Assembly (NCBI RefSeq): GCF_000515255.1
Contig: NZ_KI911559.1
Span: 344,149-408,148 of the forward strand
From: Rhodovibrio salinarum DSM 9154
Lineage (GTDB): Bacteria > Pseudomonadota > Alphaproteobacteria > Kiloniellales > Rhodovibrionaceae
DNA length: 64,000 bases
Direction of reading: 5' to 3'
Shown: positions 1 to 8,914 of the stretch, piece by piece
Layout: each line of letters begins with the position of its first letter
Position numbering within the stretch: the stretch's first letter is position 1
Made by a program: the position numbers and the translations under genes
Notes under the pieces: model-generated
Database searches by the model: none
What the model was told of the DNA's origin: nothing
What the model saw: only the letters and a program-made list of their open reading frames with translations

Positions 1-208
1 AGAAGGCGAAATGAAAGCGCTGTCGCGGCACCATGTCGCCGGTGAAGCCGTCGATCGTCACCGTCGTGTGGTCGAGCTGGACGACCGGATAGACTCTGCT
101 GTCGATCCGCGCTCGGGCAACCGTGCCGGGTGCCGCGGCGTCTGCGCGGCCACCCGCATTCCGCGGCCGACTGGCGGATTTCGGCTTGAACAGGTTAAAC
201 GGCCACAC
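1..208 (-). CDS. Partial unrecognised protein (N-terminus only)
   Basis: An open frame runs off the left edge. It begins at a GTG (206-208) preceded by a good Shine-Dalgarno match (GGGAAGG, about 8 nt upstream). About 69 residues are visible: a basic, Ala/Pro-rich N-terminus, then a segment containing RVYPVVQLD and ending in a basic-aromatic stretch (RQRFHFAF). That pattern faintly recalls the first strands of PilZ-type domains, but too little is present to assign a family. There is no signal peptide. It lies upstream of argG on the same strand, so argG reads toward it. The overlapping plus-strand frame looks like a shadow. Confidence 0.4.
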   Translation of the reverse strand, partial: MWPFNLFKPKSASRPRNAGGRADAAAPGTVARARIDSRVYPVVQLDHTTVTIDGFTGDMVPRQRFHFAF

Positions 209-297
209 GGCACACGCCTTCCCGCAATCCCATTGCGATAGCTTCCGGTGCGAAGCGTATGAGATTGTAGGTTAACGGTGGCTTAGCGCGCGAAGCG

Positions 298-1506
<1,209 letters not shown>

Positions 1507-1646
1507 CGCCGCTTCTCGCGCTTGTCTTGGGTATGGCATCCGCCCGAGCGATCCGGGCGCGCGCGGAGTATAGGGATCAAGCGGTGTGGAGCAAGGAGCG
1601 TGGACAGAAGCATATCAGGATATGCCGTCGGGGGATGCGGAGGCAC

Positions 1647-1868
1647 TCAGCCCTCTTCCGAACCGTCCATTCCGGCATCGGTCGGCGATTCGTCGTCCCG
1701 TGGCCAACGGATGAATGCCAGGAACCAGGCAGCCACCAGATAGGCCGGTGGGATCAGCGCGGTCAGCGCCCACAGCGGCGAGAAGCCGGTTTTGATCGCG
1801 ATGCGCGCGTGCAACCAGACCAGTAGAACCGCGATCGCGATTTCCAGAATAAAGCTGCCGAACCCCAT
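1647..1868 (-). CDS. Small two-helix membrane protein (second of a tandem pair)
   Basis: A 73-residue protein of unknown function with two hydrophobic segments (about residues 4-19 and 28-48) and an acidic C-terminus (WPRDDESPTD). It resembles the upstream neighbour: both have a G(L/F)SP turn before the second helix, which ends in LAF followed by a basic residue and WP. It starts 5 nt after the neighbour's stop, at an ATG with CAGGAG upstream, so the two genes are probably co-transcribed and translationally coupled. A longer in-frame start at 1934 would overlap the neighbour and add a non-hydrophobic leader. No enzyme motif is visible. Confidence 0.65.
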   Translation of the reverse strand: MGFGSFILEIAIAVLLVWLHARIAIKTGFSPLWALTALIPPAYLVAAWFLAFIRWPRDDESPTDAGMDGSEEG

Positions 1869-1873
1869 GGCGC

Positions 1874-2179
1874 TCAGGACTCCTGGGAGGGAAATACACC
1901 CTTGCCGGCGCGCCTGCTTTCGCCGTTTGGCCATTTCTGGAACGCCAGGATCGCCGCCGCAGCCGGCAGGCCAATGTAAGGCAGGAACACCAGCAGGCTG
2001 AACCAGGGACTGAGCCCGGCACGCCGATAGATCCGCCAGAACGGGTAGACCAGCAGTAGCGAAAAACCAAACGTGATGGCGATGCTGACAGTGGGGTCCA
2101 TGCCCGGTGGACCCATCGGACCCTGGCCGGGGCCGCCCATGCCGCTGCCGGCACCGCTCTCCTGCGCCAGCGCTTCCAT
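1874..2179 (-). CDS. Small two-helix membrane protein (first of a tandem pair)
   Basis: A 101-residue protein with a Gly/Met/Pro-rich N-terminus (GSGMGGPGQGPMGPPG) followed by two predicted membrane segments (about 30-48 and 56-80) and a basic C-terminus. The Gly-Pro-Met stretch is a low-complexity linker that I do not recognise. The membrane half resembles the following gene, suggesting duplication and divergence. It sits between rlmN and argG on the same strand, only 9 nt after rlmN ends, so it may share the rlmN transcript. Function is unknown. Confidence 0.65.
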   Translation of the reverse strand: MEALAQESGAGSGMGGPGQGPMGPPGMDPTVSIAITFGFSLLLVYPFWRIYRRAGLSPWFSLLVFLPYIGLPAAAAILAFQKWPNGESRRAGKGVFPSQES

Positions 2180-2188
2180 CGCGGTTAT

Positions 2189-3379
2189 CTACTCAGCCGC
2201 CGGGGCGGATGCGGCGGTCCGCGCCGCGGCGTCGCGGACCGACTTCTTCTGCCGCTGGCTTTCCGAGCGCAGCTGGCCGCAGGCAGCCATGATGTCCTGA
2301 CCGCGCGGGGTGCGCACGGGAGCGGACAGGTTCGCCTCGTACAGGATGTCGGAGAAGCGTTCGATCGCCTCCGGACTGGAGCACTCGAACTCCGTACCCG
2401 GCCAGGGATTGAACGGGATCAGGTTGACCTTGGCCGGGATGCCGTCGAGCAGCCGGACCAGTTGGCGCGCGTCCGCCGGGCTGTCGTTGACGCCATCGAT
2501 CATGACGTACTCGAAGGTGATCCGGCGGGCGTTGTTCAGCCCGGGATAGGCCCGGCACGCCGCCATCAGCTGGTCGAGCGGGTACTTCTTGTTGAGCGGC
2601 ACCAGGTAATCGCGCGTGGCATCGTCGACCGCGTGCAGCGAGACCGCCAGGTTCACCCCCAACTCCTCGCCGCATTTCTGCATCATCGGCACCACGCCGC
2701 TGGTCGACAGCGTGATCCGCCGGCGCGAAAAGCCCAGGCCGTCGCCATCCATCGCCATGCGGGTCATTTTGGCGACCGACTGATAATTGTACAGCGGTTC
2801 GCCCATGCCCATCAGCACGATGTTGGTCAGGCGCCGACCCTCCTTGGGCGTCGGCCACTCCTCCAACTCGTCGCGGGCCAGCATGATCTGACCCAGCATC
2901 TCGCCAGCGGAGAGGTTGCGCACCAACCGCTGGGTGCCGGTATGGCAGAAACGGCAGGTCAACGTACAGCCGACCTGGGAGGAGATGCACAGCGTGCCGC
3001 GATCCGCCTCGGGGATGAAGACCGCCTCGACCTCTTGCAGATCGGACAGGCGCAGCAGCCACTTGATCGTGCCGTCGTAGCTGACCTGCTTGTCCTTGAC
3101 CATTGGCCGGTCCAGCGTCGCCACCTCCGGCAGCCGCGCGCGCAGACCCTTCGCCAGGGTGGTCATCTGGGCAAACTCGGTCGCCCCGCGGTGGTGGATC
3201 CAGTGGTAGAGCTGCTTAGCGCGGAACTTCGGCTCGCCCAGTTCTTGGACAAACGCCGCCAGCTCGTCGCGATCCATCTCGACGAGGTGCCGGCGTCGCG
3301 CCGCCGGCGTGCGGGGACCGGCCTGGAACGGGCCTTCGGTGGGCGGCTGATAGGCCGCATTGTGCGCCTGCATGTTCAT
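2189..3379 (-). CDS. rlmN: 23S rRNA/tRNA adenine-C2 methyltransferase RlmN
   Basis: A radical-SAM enzyme that methylates C2 of A2503 in 23S rRNA, and A37 of some tRNAs. The [4Fe-4S]/SAM cluster motif C-x3-C-x2-C is at C138, C142 and C145 (GCTLTCRFC). The GMGEPLYNY segment and a C-terminal Cys in MAACGQL, the likely methyl-carrying cysteine, are also present. Length 396 residues is normal. The start has two candidate ATGs two codons apart (3379 and 3373). It is likely the first gene of a unit reading into the small membrane-protein pair. Confidence 0.95.
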   Translation of the reverse strand: MNMQAHNAAYQPPTEGPFQAGPRTPAARRRHLVEMDRDELAAFVQELGEPKFRAKQLYHWIHHRGATEFAQMTTLAKGLRARLPEVATLDRPMVKDKQVSYDGTIKWLLRLSDLQEVEAVFIPEADRGTLCISSQVGCTLTCRFCHTGTQRLVRNLSAGEMLGQIMLARDELEEWPTPKEGRRLTNIVLMGMGEPLYNYQSVAKMTRMAMDGDGLGFSRRRITLSTSGVVPMMQKCGEELGVNLAVSLHAVDDATRDYLVPLNKKYPLDQLMAACRAYPGLNNARRITFEYVMIDGVNDSPADARQLVRLLDGIPAKVNLIPFNPWPGTEFECSSPEAIERFSDILYEANLSAPVRTPRGQDIMAACGQLRSESQRQKKSVRDAAARTAASAPAAE

Positions 3380-3511
3380 GGCCGGTTAGATAACCTCGCA
3401 GCCCGCGCGGGACAAGGAAAAGGCCGGTCACGACACACGCAAGGGGCCGGGATTGCGGTAGGTCGGGTTGCTGACGCCCCGCCTTACCGCCCGCTCGCCA
3501 AACCGTCGCCG

Positions 3512-4051
3512 TCAGTTGGCGTTACAGGACTTGTTGACCGTGTTGTGCGCGGCCGTAAAGCCGAGCAGGGAGTAGGTGTCCGTCGTCTCGGTACCGCGCG
3601 TGGACACGCCCTTGACGATCATCGTGCGTCCGGCACGCATCGCCTGCACCAGGGCCCGGTCGGTCTCCTTGTCCGGCGCCCACGCCGTGTCCTTGTGCGT
3701 GAACAGGGTGAAGCCTTTGCCGTCGATCGAGACGTTGACCCGGCTATCCTCCTTGAAGGGGTAGCCGATCACGAAGCTGACCACGTTGAAGGTATTCTGG
3801 CCCGGGCGGTGCGTCACCATGGCGTAGACTTCGCCACGCTGGGTGTAGTCGCCTTCTTCTTCCTGCGGCTGACTGGCCATATAGCAGACCTTGTTGCCGT
3901 CCTCCTGGAAGGTGAAGGCGCGCCAATCCTCGAACTGGCCCAGGCTCTTGATGTCCTGCGCCTGGGCGGGACCGGCGGCGAACAGCGGCAGGGCAACGGC
4001 CACCGCCGCAGCGGCGGTCGCGAGACAGGTCATCAACCGATGGAGGTTCAT
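3512..4051 (-). CDS. Invasion-associated locus B (IalB) family secreted protein
   Basis: A 179-residue exported protein with a clear Sec signal peptide: basic MNLHRLM, a hydrophobic alanine-rich core, and a probable cut after AQA near residue 31. The mature part fits the IalB family common in alphaproteobacteria (WRAFTFQEDGNKVCYM near the start, and a conserved SLLGFTAA segment near the end). Two cysteines, one early and one near the C-terminus (NKSCNAN), could form a disulfide. The family is periplasmic or surface-associated with no settled biochemical role outside Bartonella. I chose the ATG at 4051 because it gives the signal peptide and has GAGG upstream. It is not obviously in an operon. 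Confidence 0.8.
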   Translation of the reverse strand: MNLHRLMTCLATAAAAVAVALPLFAAGPAQAQDIKSLGQFEDWRAFTFQEDGNKVCYMASQPQEEEGDYTQRGEVYAMVTHRPGQNTFNVVSFVIGYPFKEDSRVNVSIDGKGFTLFTHKDTAWAPDKETDRALVQAMRAGRTMIVKGVSTRGTETTDTYSLLGFTAAHNTVNKSCNAN

Positions 4052-4172
4052 CCCGTTCCTCTGTGGCGTTGTCATCTTAAAGCGTGCTTGTCGAGTACGC
4101 TGGCCCTCGACCCCCGGCCAGCGCGTATTCTGGTGTCGTCGCCCGGGCGCCCGCGCCGCCCAGCCGTGCGTA

Positions 4173-4841
4173 TCATCCCTGATAGCCCCCGGCCCCGCCG
4201 GGCCGTGATCCCGCCCCGCCGGGATCGCTCGAAGCGTGCGCCGGTTGGGCGGGGCGTGTCGAGTCGTCGTTGTCGCCAGGCGCGTGATCGGCAGACCCGC
4301 GCTGGCCGATCGGCGGTGCGTGGCCACCGGACTGGGCCATCTGCTCGGGCATCCCGCGCAGGCTGACCGGCCGGCGCGCATAGCGCCCCAGCGAGATCAC
4401 CCGGTCGTACATCACGATCGCCCCCGCGGTCCCGACGTTCACGCAGAACTTTGTCGGAATCTTGACCACGGCATCACACCGTTCCTGCATCTCCGGGCTC
4501 AGGCTGCCACGCTCGCGTCCCAGGACGTAAGCGGCCATCGACGGATGCTTGAAGCTCGGCAGCTCGACCGACTCCTCCGTGAACTCAATCCCGATCAGCC
4601 GGCAGCCGCGCGGCAGCAGCAGCGCATCCGGCTGATCGAACACGTACAGCGGCACGTGCTCGGTCGACGCCGAAGTGTCGGACTGCGCGACCTCGCGGGC
4701 GTTGAAGGCGGCGTTGACGGTGAAAAAGAACGACGCGCCGAAGGCGTGCGCGGAACGCATCAGGTTGCCCAGGTTCATGGGCTTGCTGATCCCTTCGACG
4801 CCGATCCCGAAATACCCTCGCATGGCGTCGGCACCTTGCAT
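4173..4841 (-). CDS. TrmH/SpoU-family RNA 2'-O-methyltransferase
   Basis: A SAM-dependent RNA ribose methyltransferase of the SPOUT (trefoil-knot) class. Motif 1 is MNLGNLMRSAHAFGA, motif 2 is VLGRERGSLSPEM and motif 3 is CVNVGTAGAIVMYDR. The motif 3 segment is VNVGTA where many members have a SLNVS-type sequence, so its target cannot be predicted. It lacks the N-terminal RNA-binding domain of RlmB/TrmH and ends in a Gly/Pro/Ala-rich, probably disordered tail of about 55 residues. I chose the first of two ATGs (4841; the other is 4823) because a G-rich Shine-Dalgarno-like run precedes it. It is divergent from the asparaginase pseudogene with about 100 nt between. Confidence 0.85.
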   Translation of the reverse strand: MQGADAMRGYFGIGVEGISKPMNLGNLMRSAHAFGASFFFTVNAAFNAREVAQSDTSASTEHVPLYVFDQPDALLLPRGCRLIGIEFTEESVELPSFKHPSMAAYVLGRERGSLSPEMQERCDAVVKIPTKFCVNVGTAGAIVMYDRVISLGRYARRPVSLRGMPEQMAQSGGHAPPIGQRGSADHAPGDNDDSTRPAQPAHASSDPGGAGSRPGGAGGYQG

Positions 4842-4941
4842 GCCCCCACCCCCCAAGGCAAGGTGATTCGCGGTTTGCTGCCGAGTCTTCCGGTATCGCC
4901 GGATCGCCCGTTCTCCCATCCATTTCGGGGCTACCGCTCCC

Positions 4942-5998
4942 ATGCCGCTCGACGCGTCCGTTTCGCCCGAAGCCAACCCGGTGCTGGTGGAAGTCACCCG
5001 GGGCGGCGTGGTGGAAAGCCGGCATCGCGGCGCGTTCGCGGTCGTCGACACGCACGGTCACGTGGTGCTGTCCGCCGGGCAGGTCGACGCGCCGGTCTTC
5101 CCGCGCTCCACGATCAAGCCGATCCAGGCGCTGGCGCTGCTCGAAAGCGGCGCGGCCAACGCCTATGGACTGAGCGAGGCGGAGCTCGCGCTCGCCTGCG
5201 CCAGTCACAACGGCGAGCGGGATCACGTGGACACCGTAACCGCCTGGCTGGCTCGCCTGGGACTGGGCGCGGGCGACCTGGAATGCGGCGGCCATGCGCC
5301 CAAGCACACCGCAAGCGCACAGACGTTGAGCCGGGCCGGGCAAGGCTGGGACGCCCGACACGACAACTGCTCCGGCAAGCACGCGGGCTTCCTTACCCTC
5401 GCCAAGCATCTGGGGGCGCCGACACGCGGCTACATCGACTTCACCCACCCGGTGCAGCAGCGTGTGCTCGGGGTGCTGGAACAGATGACGGGCCTGGACG
5501 ACCTGACCGGGCAGCCGCGCGGGATCGACGGTTGCGGCATCCCCACGATCGCCCTGCCGCTCGGCAACCTGGCGCTCGCGCTCGCCCGGTTCGGCGACCC
5601 GGACGACCAACCGGACCGTCGGCAGGCCGCCTGCCGACGGCTGCTGCAAGCGGTCGCGGCGCAGCCGCGGATGATCGCTGGCACCGATCGAGTTGACAGC
5701 GCGACCGCCGCGGCGTTGGGAAGACGCTGCCTGGCGAAGACGGGAGCGGAAGGCGTGTGCGGAAGGCGTGTACGGTGCAGCGCTGCCGGAACTGGGCCTC
5801 GGCCTGGCGCTCAAGATCGACGACGGCGCCGGCCGCGCGGCAGAGGTCGCGCTGCTACGCCTGCTCCAGCGACTGCAGCTGCTCGACGGGCCGGCGGGGG
5901 AAGCGCTGGCCGACTACGCCCAGCCGGTCATCACCGCCCGCGATGGCCGCCCGGTCGGCCAGATCCGACCGGTCGCCGAATTTCCCGGGATTAGCTAA
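4942..5998 (+). pseudogene. Asparaginase (Asparaginase_II family), frameshifted by a 13-bp tandem duplication
   Basis: The first ~270 codons match the alphaproteobacterial/rhizobial L-asparaginase II family: VEVTRGGVVESRHRG, FPRSTIKPIQALALLESG, ALACASHNGE, NCSGKHAGFLTLAK and DGCGIPTIALPLG. The reading frame is then lost after KTGAEGV. The rest of the family's C-terminus (YGAALPELGLGLALKIDDG and on to a stop at 5996-5998) continues in the +2 frame. The cause is visible: GCGGAAGGCGTGT occurs twice in direct succession (5746-5758 and 5759-5771). Removing one copy restores a continuous frame of about 347 codons. As written, the in-frame product would carry ~80 missense residues to a TAG at 5994 and should lack the conserved C-terminal part. 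Either a recent slippage mutation or a sequencing/assembly error. Confidence 0.9.
5746..5771 (+). repeat. Exact 13-bp tandem duplication inside the asparaginase gene
   Basis: Two adjacent identical copies of GCGGAAGGCGTGT (5746-5758 and 5759-5771). The length is not a multiple of three, so it shifts the reading frame. Deleting either copy yields the expected family sequence AEGVYGAALPELG across the junction. Confidence 0.97.
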
Positions 5999-6016
5999 CC
6001 AGAGGAACCGCATGCC

Positions 6017-7003
6017 ATGCGCCGGATCGCGTGCCACGAACACGGGCAGCTCGACCGCCTGACGCTCGAGACCGACGCCCCGGTGCCCGAGCCGGGAGCG
6101 AACGAGGTGGCAATCGACGTCGCCGCCGCGGGCTTGAACTATGCCGACACGCTGATGGTCGCCGGCAGCTACCAGGCCACGCCGGAGCTGCCGTTCGCGC
6201 CGGGCCTGGAGGTGGCTGGCACCGTACGCGCGCTCGGCCAAGGGGTCACGGGGCTTGCGGTCGGGCAGCGGGTGCTCGCGATCCTGGATTCCGGCGGCTT
6301 CACCGAGGTGGCGATTGCGCAGGCAACCGACGTCTTCCCGATCCCCGACACGATGGACATGGCGACCGCCGCCGGCTTTCCGATCGCTTACGGTACCGCC
6401 CACGGGGCGCTGGTCTGGCGCGCGCAGCTCAAGCGCGGGGAGACGCTGCTGGTGCACGGGGCGGCCGGGGGCGCCGGCCTGGCGGCGGTCGAGGTCGGCA
6501 AGGCGCTGGGCGCGCAGGTGATCGCGACCGCCGGCGGACCGGAGAAAACGGCGATCGCCGCCGAGCACGGCGCGGACGCCACGATCGACTACCGCAGCCA
6601 GGACATCCGCGCGACGGTCAAGGAGCTGACGGACGGGCAGGGGGCCGACGTCGTGTTCGACCCGGTCGGCGGCGAGGTGTTCGAGGCCTCGATGCGCTGC
6701 ATCGCCTGGTGCGGGCGGATCGTGGTGATTGGATTCGCCAGCGGAACGGTGCCGCAGCCCAAGGCCAACCACCTGCTGGTCAAAAACGTCAGCGTCATGG
6801 GCTTCTACTGGGGCAGCTACCGCACCCGCGCACCCGAACTGATGCGCCGACAGTTCGAGGACCTGTTCGCCTGGGCCGGCTCGGGGTCTCTGCACCCGCT
6901 GATCTCGCGGAGCTACCCGCTGGCGGAGGCGGGGCAGGCGCTAAGCGACCTCAAGGCCCGCAAGGCGACCGGCAAGCTGGTGCTGCAGGTCGGCGAAAGC
7001 TGA
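6017..7003 (+). CDS. NADPH:quinone oxidoreductase-type MDR family enzyme
   Basis: A 328-residue medium-chain dehydrogenase/reductase of the zinc-free quinone oxidoreductase branch: NYADTLM near residue 40 and the nucleotide-binding glycine motif HGAAGGAGLAAVEVG near 150. It is expected to reduce quinones or enones with NADPH in the cytoplasm; the physiological substrate is unknown. The ATG at 6017 has AGAGGAA about 10 nt upstream. It lies 18 nt downstream of the asparaginase pseudogene and 3 nt upstream of a methyltransferase gene, so the three probably share a transcript. A distant paralogue lies at 33.2-34.2 kb. Confidence 0.88.
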   Translation: MRRIACHEHGQLDRLTLETDAPVPEPGANEVAIDVAAAGLNYADTLMVAGSYQATPELPFAPGLEVAGTVRALGQGVTGLAVGQRVLAILDSGGFTEVAIAQATDVFPIPDTMDMATAAGFPIAYGTAHGALVWRAQLKRGETLLVHGAAGGAGLAAVEVGKALGAQVIATAGGPEKTAIAAEHGADATIDYRSQDIRATVKELTDGQGADVVFDPVGGEVFEASMRCIAWCGRIVVIGFASGTVPQPKANHLLVKNVSVMGFYWGSYRTRAPELMRRQFEDLFAWAGSGSLHPLISRSYPLAEAGQALSDLKARKATGKLVLQVGES

Positions 7004-7006
7004 GCG

Positions 7007-8263
7007 ATGGCCGACCACTCCGACGACCCCGTGCAGCTTCAATACGAGCAGTTCCCCTATCCCCACCGTGATCCCGCCGACGAAGCGACCCGGCTGGTCA
7101 CTGGCTCGCCCAGCCATCTGGCAGAGATCCGACACTACCTCTACGCCGGCCAATTGGATGTCACACGCGGCTTCCGGGCGCTGATCGCGGGCGGCGGGAC
7201 CGGCGACGCCGCGATCATGCTGGCCCAGCAGTTGGCCGATGCCGGCGGCGGGGAGGTCGTCTACCTCGACATGTCCACGGCCGCGCGGGCCATCGCGGAG
7301 GCGCGGGCGCAGGCACGCGGACTGACCAACATCACCTTCGTCACCGGCAGCCTGACGGACGTCGCGGCGCTCGATCTCGGTCGGTTCGACTACATCGACT
7401 GCTGCGGCGTGCTGCATCACCTGGAGGACCCGCCAGCGGGCATGCGGGCGCTGGCGCAGGCGTTGCGCGCCGACGTGGCGACGGTCGGCGGCGGGATGGG
7501 CGTGATGGTCTACGCGCCCTATGGGCGCACCGGCGTCTACCCGATGCAGCAGATGCTGGCGCAACTGGCCGGCGACCGTCCGCTCACCGACCAGATCGCG
7601 ACCGTCCGACGGCTGTGGGACCAACTTCCGGCGAGCAACTGGCTGCGCCGCAACCCGTTCGTCGGGGATCACAAACGCAGCGACGCGGAGCTGGTCGACC
7701 TGCTGCTGCATGCCCGCGACCGCAGCTACACGGTGCCCGAGTTCGCCGAACTGCTAAGCACCGGCGGCCTGCGCCCGGCGGCGTTCCTGGAGCCGGCGCG
7801 CTACGATCCGGCGACCTACCTGAACGATCCCAAGTTGCTGCAGCCGCTAGGCACGGCTGGATTGGTCGACCGCGCAGCCTTCGCCGAGCGGCTGACGGGC
7901 GCGATGAAGAAGCACATCGCCTACGTCGTGCCGGCAGACGCCAGCGATCCCGTCGCCCAACTCGACGACGGCGCGGTCCCGATGATGCCGGGCAGCGATC
8001 CGGCCGCACTCGTCGGCCAACTGGGCGGCGCATCGCCGAAGCTGACGATCACGCTGGATGGACAGAAACGCAGTTTCCCGCTGCCGCGCCTGACCGCGCC
8101 AATCCTGCGCCAGGCCGATGGCACGCGGGCCGTGGGCGAGATCGTCGACAGGCTATGCAATGCCGACCGGGGCCTGAACCCGGAAACCGCCCGCCGGCAG
8201 ATCGGCGAACTGTACGCGGTCCTGAACGGGTTGAACCTGATGCTTTTATCACGTTCCATCTAA
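7007..8263 (+). CDS. Class I SAM-dependent methyltransferase, 418 residues
   Basis: The N-terminal half is a Rossmann methyltransferase. Motif I is ALIAGGGTGDAAI (about residue 58), and FDYIDCCGVLHHLEDP (about 125) is the motif IV region typical of small-molecule methyltransferases. The C-terminal ~150 residues form a separate region I do not recognise, with a winged-helix-like pattern (LTAPILRQADGTRAVGEIVDRL). It begins 3 nt after the quinone oxidoreductase gene, implying coupling. The substrate is not predictable. No transcription terminator in the + direction follows; the hairpin downstream serves the opposite strand. Confidence 0.8.
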   Translation: MADHSDDPVQLQYEQFPYPHRDPADEATRLVTGSPSHLAEIRHYLYAGQLDVTRGFRALIAGGGTGDAAIMLAQQLADAGGGEVVYLDMSTAARAIAEARAQARGLTNITFVTGSLTDVAALDLGRFDYIDCCGVLHHLEDPPAGMRALAQALRADVATVGGGMGVMVYAPYGRTGVYPMQQMLAQLAGDRPLTDQIATVRRLWDQLPASNWLRRNPFVGDHKRSDAELVDLLLHARDRSYTVPEFAELLSTGGLRPAAFLEPARYDPATYLNDPKLLQPLGTAGLVDRAAFAERLTGAMKKHIAYVVPADASDPVAQLDDGAVPMMPGSDPAALVGQLGGASPKLTITLDGQKRSFPLPRLTAPILRQADGTRAVGEIVDRLCNADRGLNPETARRQIGELYAVLNGLNLMLLSRSI

Positions 8264-8297
8264 GCCCTGAGCGAATGGCAGCCAGCTATCGCTCAAT

Positions 8298-8354
8298 AAA
8301 AAAACACCGCCGGAAGGCCCGGAAAGGGGGGATAATTCCGGGCACCGGCGGTGT
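8298..8354 (-). terminator. Nested rho-independent terminator of the small unknown gene
   Basis: Read on the minus strand: outer arm ACACCGCCGG (8354-8345), an inner pair of arms GCCCGGAA and TTCCGGGC around a short loop, then the outer arm CCGGCGGTGT (8313-8304), followed directly by a run of T. Two stacked stems plus a T-tract make an unusually strong intrinsic terminator. It lies about 85 nt beyond the stop of the gene at 8438-8677 and also faces the end of the methyltransferase gene. Confidence 0.85.
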
Positions 8355-8437
8355 AGAGGCCCAACAGGGAGGACTGAATGGCAGGGCTCGTGTAGCCCTG
8401 AAGGACGGGTCGTGTGGCGCGCCCGCCCAGGCGCTGG

Positions 8438-8677
8438 TTAGCCGCGACGGCTGGTCGCCATCGTCCGCAGCACGTTGTCCACCGCGCTGCCGACGGTGCC
8501 GCCGAAGGCCACGTCGTGCAGCACCGTGTTGGTTTGCCGTGCCGCCGTCGTGCGGCGCTCGAACCGCTTGCCGCCGGCCAGGCTGTTGCGCAGGCGCTTG
8601 AATGCGCCTGTGTGGCTGGACTGTTTCAGGTGATCGCGTGTGATTGCTGTCCGGGTCGTCATCTTTGCGCTGCCCAT
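8438..8677 (-). CDS. Small basic hypothetical protein
   Basis: A 74- or 79-residue unknown protein. The first ATG (8677) gives MGSAKMTTR; a second (8662) begins MTTRTAITRDHLK. Neither has a strong Shine-Dalgarno sequence. The composition is basic (RDHLKQSSHTGAFKRLRNSL), with a Gly/Ala/Val-rich middle (VAFGGTVGSAVDNVL) that is only weakly hydrophobic. I recognise no domain. A strong terminator in the correct orientation directly downstream supports a real transcription unit here. An overlapping 161-codon frame on the same strand looks like a shadow (Pro/Arg/Gln-rich). Confidence 0.5.
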   Translation of the reverse strand: MGSAKMTTRTAITRDHLKQSSHTGAFKRLRNSLAGGKRFERRTTAARQTNTVLHDVAFGGTVGSAVDNVLRTMATSRRG

Positions 8678-8914
8678 ATCGCCGAGGGTTGAACGAAACG
8701 TCGTCCACGGCTGGCGGCGCTTGCCTTGCGTCGTCGCCGTTCACCCAAATATTTGGAGGCGGATGTTTCACACGTCCAATGTCCGGTGACTCCCGCCGCC
8801 ATGCGCACTGTGCATGCGTTGGAAACCGCAGTTTTCTTAGGGTTCTACAAGCTTTGGGATCGTTGCACAGGCTCAGCGCAACAGCCTACGCATAGCATGT
8901 TTCACGGCCGACGC

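Noticed and set aside
2462-4366. Plus-strand open frame of 634 codons
   Set aside because: Runs antisense through rlmN and the IalB-family gene and is Arg/His/Pro-rich; typical shadow frame.
8763-8905. TGTTTCAC half-sites at about 8764 and 8899 resembling parS
   Set aside because: Only one half of the palindrome is present.
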